Assembly: GCA_919902965.1 (NCBI GenBank)
Contig: CAKKSJ010000081.1
Span: 1 to 11,282 of the forward strand
Reading direction: 5' to 3'
Length of the DNA stretch: 11,282 bases
Source of the DNA: Burkholderiales bacterium
GTDB lineage: Bacteria > Pseudomonadota > Gammaproteobacteria > Burkholderiales > SG8-39
The position numbers were made by a program, and so were the translations under genes. This document shows, in pieces, positions 6,066-11,282 of this stretch; within the stretch, counting starts at the first letter, position 1; each line of letters opens with the position of its first letter. A model generated the notes under the pieces. The model was not told the origin of the DNA, ran no database searches, and saw nothing but the letters and a program-made list of their open reading frames with translations.

Positions 6066-7424
6066 ATGGAAGCTCACCTTCTGACCGGTATCCTCGGTCT
6101 GTTCGCGCTCGTCGTACTGATCGCGATCCGCATGCCCATCGCCTATTCCATGATCCTGGTCGGCGGCGTAGGCACTTCTATCCTCAACGGCCCGGACATT
6201 TTCCTGGCGCAGCTCAAGAACCTCGCCTATTCCCAGTTCTCGATCTACGACCTGTCCGTCGTGCCGATGTTCATCCTGATGGGCTCCATCGCGACCCAGG
6301 CAGGGCTGTCGCGCGATCTGTTCGCCGCCGCGAATGCCTGGCTCGGCTGGCTGCGCGGCGGGGTCGCAATGTCGGCTATCGCCGCTTGCGCAGGCTTCGG
6401 CGCAGTCTGCGGTTCCTCGCTCGCGACCGCCTCCACCATGGGACAGGTCGCGCTGCCGGAGCTGCGCCGCTATCACTACCAGGACGCGCTCGCCACCGGC
6501 ACGCTGGCCGCCGGCGGGGTGCTCGGCATCCTGATTCCGCCCTCGGTGGTGCTGGTCGTCTACGCCATTATCGTCGAGGCCAACATCATCACCATGTTTA
6601 TGGCCGCGATGCTGCCAGGCGTCCTCGCGACTATCCTGTTTCTCGTGACCATCGCGGTCTACGTTGCCATCTTTCCGGAGTCCGGGCCCAAAGGCCGCGC
6701 TGTAGAGCGTGCCGAGTTTATCGGCGCGACGCTGCGCGTCCTGCCAGTGGTCGTGATCTTCGGGATAGTCATAGGCGGCATCTATGCGGGTCTGTTCGAC
6801 CCGACCCCGGCGGCAGCCGTAGGCGTTGTCCTGGTCGCGGTCTACGGCATTGCCCGCGGAGCAGTGAAGCTGCCCGAGTTCAAGCATTCGTTGCTCGAGA
6901 CGGCGCGGACAACCGGCATGATCTACCTGATCCTGCTCGGCGCCGAAATGCTCAAGATATTCATGTCGCGCGGCGGTGTACCCCAGGCGATGGCGGCGTG
7001 GATGGCCAACTCCGGGCTATCGGCGATGTCGATCTTGGTTATCCTGCTGATTGCGCTGATTTTCCTTGGCTGTCTGATGGACAGCCTGTCGATTATCCTG
7101 CTGGCGGTCCCGTTCTTCTGGCCGGTGCTGGTCGCTGTCAACGGGGGCGACAACGTCAGCGCCGCCGACGCCGGTTTCGGCATGAACGCCGAAGACCTGA
7201 AGATCTGGTTCGGCATCCTGATGCTGGTCGTAGTCGAACTGGGGCTGATCACGCCGCCGGTGGGAATGAACGTCTTCGTCATATCGGCGATGGCCCCGGA
7301 TGTGCCGATGGGCAAGATTTTCCTCGGCGTCGTGCCATTTTTCATTGCCGAGATGTTCCGCGTAAGCTTGCTGGTGCTGTTCCCGGTCATCACCCTCTGG
7401 TTGCCGAAGGCGCTTAGCGGCTGA
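6066..7424 (+). CDS. dctM: TRAP transporter large membrane subunit, DctM family
   Basis: This 452-residue protein is the channel-forming subunit that moves substrate with sodium ions across the inner membrane. It is hydrophobic throughout, consistent with 11-13 helices. Typical DctM signatures appear in the first half: FGAVCGSSLATASTMG (111-126) and GGVLGILIPPS (150-160). The second-half counterparts are LGCLMDSLSIILLAVPFFWPV and ELGLITPPVGMNVFV. These two repeated hairpin regions form the substrate and sodium sites in known DctM structures. Its ATG directly follows the dctQ stop (TAA then ATG), so translation is coupled. It is slightly longer than the usual roughly 425-430 residues. It ends 62 bp from the converging dioxygenase gene. 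Confidence 0.95.
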   Translation: MEAHLLTGILGLFALVVLIAIRMPIAYSMILVGGVGTSILNGPDIFLAQLKNLAYSQFSIYDLSVVPMFILMGSIATQAGLSRDLFAAANAWLGWLRGGVAMSAIAACAGFGAVCGSSLATASTMGQVALPELRRYHYQDALATGTLAAGGVLGILIPPSVVLVVYAIIVEANIITMFMAAMLPGVLATILFLVTIAVYVAIFPESGPKGRAVERAEFIGATLRVLPVVVIFGIVIGGIYAGLFDPTPAAAVGVVLVAVYGIARGAVKLPEFKHSLLETARTTGMIYLILLGAEMLKIFMSRGGVPQAMAAWMANSGLSAMSILVILLIALIFLGCLMDSLSIILLAVPFFWPVLVAVNGGDNVSAADAGFGMNAEDLKIWFGILMLVVVELGLITPPVGMNVFVISAMAPDVPMGKIFLGVVPFFIAEMFRVSLLVLFPVITLWLPKALSG

Positions 7425-7486
7425 TTGGCGCGCGCCGGCGTAATCCTCGGCGCTACGCTGCTTCGGTTCTTATTGCGTACTGTCGC

Positions 7487-8317
7487 TCACCGGCGCCATA
7501 CCACCACGTTTGCGTTGCCGCTGCCGGACGATTGGGCGTAACCGCCGTACTGCGCGCCGCTGAACTGCGCACCGTCCTCCTCCATTGCCTGCAAGGCGCC
7601 GAGCATGGTGGCCAGGGGCTTGCCGTCCATTTCGGCCCTGACGGCACGGCTGTATTCCGGCAACCCTGCGATCGCTTCGGCAATCGCACCGCGTTTTAGC
7701 AGATCTATAAATTGGCGGTCCATCGCTTCGCGTTCAGGCGTGGGCTTGAAGTGGCGGCCGCGCACCAGATCATGGCTGAACGCCGAGCTGGCAAGAAACA
7801 CGGCCCGCCTGCCCAGGCGCTTCGCGGTCGCGTGCACGGCCCGGCCGGCCTGCATGCACTCGGCCTGATTGGCCAGGATTACCGTAGGAACATGCACTAC
7901 CGGTATCTCTGCTTCCGGGTCGAGATGCAGGAGCGGCACCAGGCTGCCGTAATCCCAGGCGTAGTGCGGGGATTCGTTGCGCCCGCCGGGAATCCCCTGC
8001 GCCTGCCATTCATCGACCAGCGCCGACGCAAACTCCGCGTCGCCTTTGCGCTTGTAGGCGATGCCGGGAATCAGGTCCGGTGCTTCGTCGGCCACGCACA
8101 CTCCCTGGTGCACGCTCTGGCTGGTCGCGTACCAGCCGAAGGTACAGATCCAATGCGACGAATAGACCACGAACAGATCGGGTTCGAGTTCCCGCAACAC
8201 CCGCCCGAGTTCGCGCTCGCCCTCGACCAGGGTGAGCTGGAAATCCGGCGTGTTCTCGGGCAAGCCGAGCGTCGGCACGTGGGGGACGACGGCGGCGGCA
8301 ATGATCCCTGTATTCAT
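7487..8317 (-). CDS. Class III extradiol ring-cleavage dioxygenase, LigB superfamily (AmnB-like)
   Basis: LigB-type enzymes use non-haem Fe(II) and oxygen to open catechol or aminophenol rings next to the hydroxyl. The 276-residue protein has the expected ligands in order: H13 in VVPHVPTLG, H55 in YSSHW, and E229 in RAEMDG as the likely third metal ligand. H182 in SSAFSHDL is the equivalent of the catalytic His195 of LigB. At the usual DHG motif it has DYG (122-124), followed by SLVPLLHL. From memory, AmnB, the beta subunit of 2-aminophenol 1,6-dioxygenase, also has DYG there and a similar GSGNANVVVW-type C-terminus. The start is ATG 8317, which puts the first iron ligand at the normal position; a longer frame to 8389 would overlap the upstream gene. 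It is last in the four-gene operon, 13 bp after the decarboxylase-family gene. The substrate is unknown. No alpha-subunit gene is seen. Confidence 0.88.
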   Translation of the reverse strand: MNTGIIAAAVVPHVPTLGLPENTPDFQLTLVEGERELGRVLRELEPDLFVVYSSHWICTFGWYATSQSVHQGVCVADEAPDLIPGIAYKRKGDAEFASALVDEWQAQGIPGGRNESPHYAWDYGSLVPLLHLDPEAEIPVVHVPTVILANQAECMQAGRAVHATAKRLGRRAVFLASSAFSHDLVRGRHFKPTPEREAMDRQFIDLLKRGAIAEAIAGLPEYSRAVRAEMDGKPLATMLGALQAMEEDGAQFSGAQYGGYAQSSGSGNANVVVWRR

Positions 8318-8330
8318 CCGGCGTGCTCGT

Positions 8331-8777
8331 TCAAACTGGCTTCGCGTCGGCTTCACGCTTGGCCAGGTTGGCGAGGATTTCCGCGCCACGATTGGCCGCG
8401 GGCAGCCCGCGAAAAAGGAAACAGAGATTGATCACGCCCTGCAGCTCTTCCCAGCTCGCGCCCGCGCGCCGCGCCGCGATCGCGTGCAGCTGCGCCGCAT
8501 CGCTCAGGTCCATCAGCAGCATGCCAAACAGCATCATCTGCGCGGTCTTGACGTCGAAGCACTTCGGGTACATACCGTGCTCGCGGATGCGCTCCTGCAG
8601 ATCCAGCATCTGCGGGTCGAGCGCGCCGGTCACGTTAAGCCGCGCCTCGATGCGCGGCGGAACGAAACCGATCAGTTCCTGGTAGATCGCGGCGCGCTGC
8701 GCCAGCGTCTCTTTTTCGTCGGCGTATGCGCCCATCGCGGCCTGCACCGCCTTGGTATCTATGCGTGTCGGCAGCAC
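8331..8777 (-). CDS. Carboxymuconolactone decarboxylase (CMD) family protein, PcaC-like
   Basis: This 148-residue cytosolic protein is all-helical by composition and matches the CMD fold in its C-terminal half: LHAIAARRAGASWEEL (97-112) followed by INLCFLFRGLPAANRG (116-131). PcaC-type decarboxylases have the same H-x(n)-G-x-x-x-E-E and G-x-P-A-A-N pattern. The AhpD-type CxxC redox pair is absent; the two cysteines (C73, C119) lie apart. A disulfide-based peroxidase role is therefore unlikely. The start chosen is GTG at 8777, because AAGGAG lies 5 bp before it. An ATG nine codons earlier (8804) has no such site and would place the Shine-Dalgarno inside the gene. It sits between a CoA ligase and an extradiol dioxygenase, so it probably decarboxylates or isomerises a ring-cleavage product, or acts on a CoA-linked intermediate. 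The reaction is not determined. Confidence 0.85.
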   Translation of the reverse strand: MLPTRIDTKAVQAAMGAYADEKETLAQRAAIYQELIGFVPPRIEARLNVTGALDPQMLDLQERIREHGMYPKCFDVKTAQMMLFGMLLMDLSDAAQLHAIAARRAGASWEELQGVINLCFLFRGLPAANRGAEILANLAKREADAKPV

Positions 8778-8782
8778 TGCTA

Positions 8783-8788
8783 CTCCTT
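8783..8788 (-). promoter_or_regulatory. Shine-Dalgarno that decides the GTG start of the CMD-family gene
   Basis: On the minus strand AAGGAG (8788-8783) lies 5 bp before GTG 8777. It favours this start over the in-frame ATG at 8804. Confidence 0.7.
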
Positions 8789-8862
8789 CAAAAAGTTTGC
8801 ACAAGACCGTTGCCGAAAGTTGCTGCCAGCGGTGGTGAGCCTTCGTGTGCGGGAAAAATGGA

Positions 8863-10335
8863 TTATGCCACGCTCGCCGGTATCTGATCCTTGAGCTTGC
8901 GCCGTTGCAGCTTTCCAGTTGCGGTGAGCGGCAGCTCGCCCACCCATTTAACCAGCCGCGGCCGCTTGAGCTTAGGTAATGCGGCTATGCCTGCATCCAG
9001 ACGCTCGCGTGCCTGCGTCTCCTGTCCCGGTGTAGCAACGGCGAACAAGGCGATCGAAACAAGGCCTTCGGCATTGCCGAAACCAACCGCCGCCAGGCTC
9101 TGGACGCTTCCTGTACACGCGCCGAGCAGCGCCTGCTCGACGTCGAGGACGCTCACCCACTGCCCTGAGATCTTGAGCATATCGTCGTCCCGCCCGCAGA
9201 GTTCCAGCGTTCCATCGTCGCGCTGCCGAAACAAATCGCCGGGGGAAAACCAACAATCCTCGAAACTGTCGCGTTCAGCCTCAGGACGTTGCCAGTACCC
9301 CAGCGCAATCGAGGGGTGACGCAGCCAAAGGCGCTGCGGCGCCGCCGCGTCATCGCTCCCGCGCATGCGCAATTCCAGCCGCGGCGATGGCTTGAGCCGC
9401 GCGCTGTCGTCATCGCAATAGAACACCAGGACCACGGTTTCGGAAGCGCCATAGCCCGATACCGGCGCCACGCCCGTCGCTTCGCGCCATTCGCGCCGCA
9501 CCGCTGCGGGCAAACCCTCGCCCGCCGATACATAGTGTCGCACGCCAGCGGCGCGCAGTCGCGCCGCCACTCCAGACTGCAGCATTTTGAGGTAAAGCGT
9601 GGGCACCGAAAACAGCGCCGTTGGCCGGTGGCGCTCGACCAGTTCCGCCACCCCGTCAGCCGTGGGCCATTCGCTGCCGAGAATCACCGTTGCTCCGAGG
9701 CGCAAGCCCGCGCACAGGCTGTTGCCGAGCGCATAGGCGAAGAACATCTTGGATGAGGCATAGATACGATCGCTCGCGTTGAGTCCGATGATGTCGCGCG
9801 CAAAATCGGCGCAGGCGATTACGCTGCGCTGTGCGTGCATGACGGCTTTGGGCAGGCCGGTGGTGCCCGAGGTGTACACCCACAGGGCCATCGCGTCTTC
9901 GGCCAGGTCGGCCGCGGGAACGGGCGCCGCCGCAATCAGATGCGCAGTCCATTCTGCGTCGATGACCGGTTGCGCCGGATCGGCGATGTTCGCGAGCAGC
10001 CGCTCCAGCAGTGCGCGCGAGCTATCGTTACACCAGATGAAGCGCGCGCCGGACTCCGAGAGCACCACCGAGAGTTCGCGTTCGAACAGGCGCGAGTTCA
10101 GGCCTACAGCGACGCCGCCCGCCCAGATCGCGCCCAGATAGGCGATCACCCAGGCGATGCCGTCCGGCGCGAACACCAGCACGCGATCACCTTGTTTGAG
10201 ACCGCGCGCGCGCCATGCGCCGGCGGCGCGTGCCACAGCCTCGCGCAGCTCCGCATAGGTCAGACGCTCTGCGCCGCATTCCAGCGCGGTCGCGCCGGCC
10301 TGCCCGGTAGCCAGCAGGTATCCGGCTGCATTCAT
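8863..10335 (-). CDS. AMP-forming acyl-CoA ligase, benzoate-CoA ligase-like
   Basis: Members of this ANL family activate a carboxylic acid with ATP to an acyl adenylate, then transfer it to CoA. All core motifs are visible in 490 residues. The P-loop-like YTSGTTGLPKAVMH is at 154-167, GYGASET at 294-300, and the GD of FSPGDLF at 366-367. The hinge GRDDDMLKISG is at 381-391, and the adenylation lysine in LTATGKL is K475. The stretch SSKMFFAYALGNSL (194-207) followed by GATVIL and WPT closely resembles benzoate-CoA ligases, which suggests an aryl acid substrate. The N-terminus is a little shorter than in typical benzoate ligases (about 520 residues). Start is ATG 10335, 18 bp after the FAH-family gene; AAGGAA overlaps that gene's stop, 13 bp before the start. 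The exact acid cannot be read from the sequence. Confidence 0.9.
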   Translation of the reverse strand: MNAAGYLLATGQAGATALECGAERLTYAELREAVARAAGAWRARGLKQGDRVLVFAPDGIAWVIAYLGAIWAGGVAVGLNSRLFERELSVVLSESGARFIWCNDSSRALLERLLANIADPAQPVIDAEWTAHLIAAAPVPAADLAEDAMALWVYTSGTTGLPKAVMHAQRSVIACADFARDIIGLNASDRIYASSKMFFAYALGNSLCAGLRLGATVILGSEWPTADGVAELVERHRPTALFSVPTLYLKMLQSGVAARLRAAGVRHYVSAGEGLPAAVRREWREATGVAPVSGYGASETVVLVFYCDDDSARLKPSPRLELRMRGSDDAAAPQRLWLRHPSIALGYWQRPEAERDSFEDCWFSPGDLFRQRDDGTLELCGRDDDMLKISGQWVSVLDVEQALLGACTGSVQSLAAVGFGNAEGLVSIALFAVATPGQETQARERLDAGIAALPKLKRPRLVKWVGELPLTATGKLQRRKLKDQIPASVA

Positions 10336-10353
10336 GCTGCGCAGCGCGTTCCT

Positions 10354-11058
10354 TTAGCGCGGCGCAATCACGCGCACGCGCAACTCGCCCAGACCGTCTA
10401 TGCCCGCGACGAGTTCGTCACCAACCTTGGCTGCGCCTACTCCGGCCGGGGTGCCGGTGAATATGGCGTCGCCGGCCTCGAGCGTGTAGTACTGCGTCAG
10501 AAACGCAATTTGCTCGGGTACGCTCCAGATCATCTGGTCGATGTCGGATTGTTGGCGGAACTCGCCATTCACCTTGAGCCAGAGCTTGCCCTTCGCAGGG
10601 TGACCGATTTTGCTGGCAGGCGTGGCCGGCCCGCAGGGTGCAGCCTGGTCGAAGTCCTTGCCGAAGCTCCACGGACGGCCCTTGTCCTTTCCATGTTGCT
10701 GCAGGTCGCGCCGGGTCATGTCCAGACCGATCGCATAGCCCCAGACGTGCTGGTTGGCGCTAGCGGCGGCGATCTTGTAGCCGCCCTTGCCGATCAATGC
10801 AACCATCTCGGTTTCCCAGTGGTAGTTGCTGCTCATCGGCGGGTAGTTGATCGCGCCGCTCTCGCCGGCATCGACGGGCACCAAATCATGCGGCGCTTTG
10901 CAAAAGAAGAACGGCTGCTCGCGGCCGTCGCCGCCCATTTCCTTCTGGTGTTCGACATAGTTGCGGCCGACGCAGAATATGCGGCGCACCGGAAATCGAT
11001 CGCTGGATCCATTCACAGCCAGCGAGGGCTGCTGCCACATTTCAATCACATATGCCAC
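10354..11058 (-). CDS. FAH-family hydrolase, fumarylpyruvate hydrolase-like
   Basis: FAH-family enzymes cleave C-C bonds in acylpyruvates, or hydrate or decarboxylate related ring-cleavage products, using a divalent metal. This 234-residue protein begins its core with IFCVGRNYVEHQKEMG (27-42). The metal ligands follow: E82 and E84 in HWETEMVALIGKGG and D113 in GLDMTRRDLQ. A PWSFGKDFDQAAPCGP stretch comes next, and GDAIFTGTPAGVG lies near the C-terminus. The RNYxEH plus GLDxTRRDLQ combination is what I associate with fumarylpyruvate hydrolases of the gentisate pathway (NagK type). The start is GTG at 11058, because AAAGGAG lies 6 bp before it. The longer open frame to ATG 11205 would cover the promoter and leader repeats. 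It is the first gene of the operon. Its substrate could be any acylpyruvate-like product of the cluster. Confidence 0.9.
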   Translation of the reverse strand: MAYVIEMWQQPSLAVNGSSDRFPVRRIFCVGRNYVEHQKEMGGDGREQPFFFCKAPHDLVPVDAGESGAINYPPMSSNYHWETEMVALIGKGGYKIAAASANQHVWGYAIGLDMTRRDLQQHGKDKGRPWSFGKDFDQAAPCGPATPASKIGHPAKGKLWLKVNGEFRQQSDIDQMIWSVPEQIAFLTQYYTLEAGDAIFTGTPAGVGAAKVGDELVAGIDGLGELRVRVIAPR

Positions 11059-11110
11059 TGTAGACTCCTTTTCGATGAAATCGGAACGTTTCGGCGCGCA
11101 AACCGGGAAA

Positions 11111-11165
11111 GGCTCAGGGCCAAATCCGTGAGCCACCGGCAACCGCTGACAAATGCTGGTTGCCG
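11111..11165. promoter_or_regulatory. Two tandem inverted repeats in the FAH-operon leader
   Basis: The first is GGCTCA (11111-11116) with TGAGCC (11129-11134), spacer 12. The second is CGGCAACC (11137-11144) with GGTTGCCG (11158-11165), spacer 13. Both are perfect. Their centres are about 28 bp apart, and they lie between the predicted transcription start and the FAH start. They may form two successive RNA hairpins or two operator sites for a repressor. Confidence 0.45.
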
Positions 11166-11176
11166 ACACCCAGCGC

Positions 11177-11205
11177 ATACTGCTGATTTGCCGCTGTCCT
11201 GTCAA
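11177..11205 (-). promoter_or_regulatory. Promoter of the FAH-CoA ligase-CMD-dioxygenase operon
   Basis: On the minus strand a perfect TTGACA (11205-11200) is followed after exactly 17 bp by CAGTAT (11182-11177; 3 of 6 to TATAAT). Transcription would begin near 11170, giving a leader of about 110 nt. The weak -10 fits a regulated promoter. Confidence 0.5.
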
Positions 11206-11282
11206 TTCACCTGCCGCGGTCCGGCTTCTGCACGCAAAGGGCGGTCCCGGATTTTACGGCGGGACGCCGCTTCGCTGCTTGC

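Larger units (their letters stand above)
11059..11282. other. Upstream region of the catabolic operon (to window edge)
   Basis: No gene is supported in these 224 bases. The stretch contains a Shine-Dalgarno site (CTCCTTT on the plus strand, 11065-11071) that sets the FAH start, two adjacent inverted repeats, and a promoter. A further 6-bp inverted repeat (GTCCCG 11244-11249, CGGGAC 11260-11265) lies upstream of the promoter. Confidence 0.6.

Noticed and set aside
7432..7453. GCGCCG/CGGCGC inverted repeat between converging dctM and the dioxygenase gene, considered as a bidirectional terminator
   Set aside because: Only 6 bp with a 10-nt loop and no run of Ts on either strand. Such repeats are common in GC-rich DNA.
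11059..11205. N-terminal extension of the FAH-family gene to ATG 11205
   Set aside because: The extension covers the promoter and inverted repeats and adds non-homologous residues. GTG 11058 has an ideal Shine-Dalgarno and starts at the conserved region.

Overview
The window is GC-rich chromosomal DNA. It looks like a member of the Betaproteobacteria or a close relative. That placement is an inference from the B12-dependent MetH, a SAM-II-type leader, TRAP transport and aromatic-catabolism genes, not from a marker gene. No tRNA, rRNA, CRISPR array or mobile element was seen.

Left part (1-2390): the minus strand carries the first 712 codons of metH (cobalamin-dependent methionine synthase), cut by the window's left edge. 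Its leader reads as a complete unit in order: a sigma70-like promoter (2278-2307), a SAM-II-like riboswitch aptamer with an extra hairpin (2197-2269), an intrinsic terminator (2162-2195), and the metH start at 2137. This suggests that S-adenosylmethionine shuts off metH by premature termination. Divergent from it is a small single-domain rhodanese (2391-2777), followed by a 12-TM-type major facilitator transporter (2843-4126).

Middle part (4127-7424): a 348-bp non-coding stretch holds several inverted repeats and a possible 41-codon small ORF. It is followed by a complete three-gene TRAP transporter operon on the plus strand: dctP-type binding protein, dctQ-type small membrane subunit, and dctM-type large membrane subunit. 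The genes are packed with 0-1 bp between them.

Right part (7487-11282): a four-gene minus-strand operon converges on the TRAP operon. In transcription order it encodes a fumarylpyruvate-hydrolase-like FAH-family enzyme, a benzoate-CoA-ligase-like AMP-forming ligase, a carboxymuconolactone-decarboxylase-family protein, and a class III (LigB-type) extradiol ring-cleavage dioxygenase most like the AmnB beta-type subunits. A TTGACA promoter and two tandem inverted repeats precede the first gene.

Together the TRAP system and the four enzymes look like an uptake-plus-degradation module for an aromatic or heteroaromatic carboxylic acid. The substrate cannot be read from the sequence. The set does not match any textbook pathway that I recognise: it combines a CoA ligase with an oxygen-dependent extradiol cleavage enzyme and lacks a visible alpha subunit, ferredoxin or regulator.
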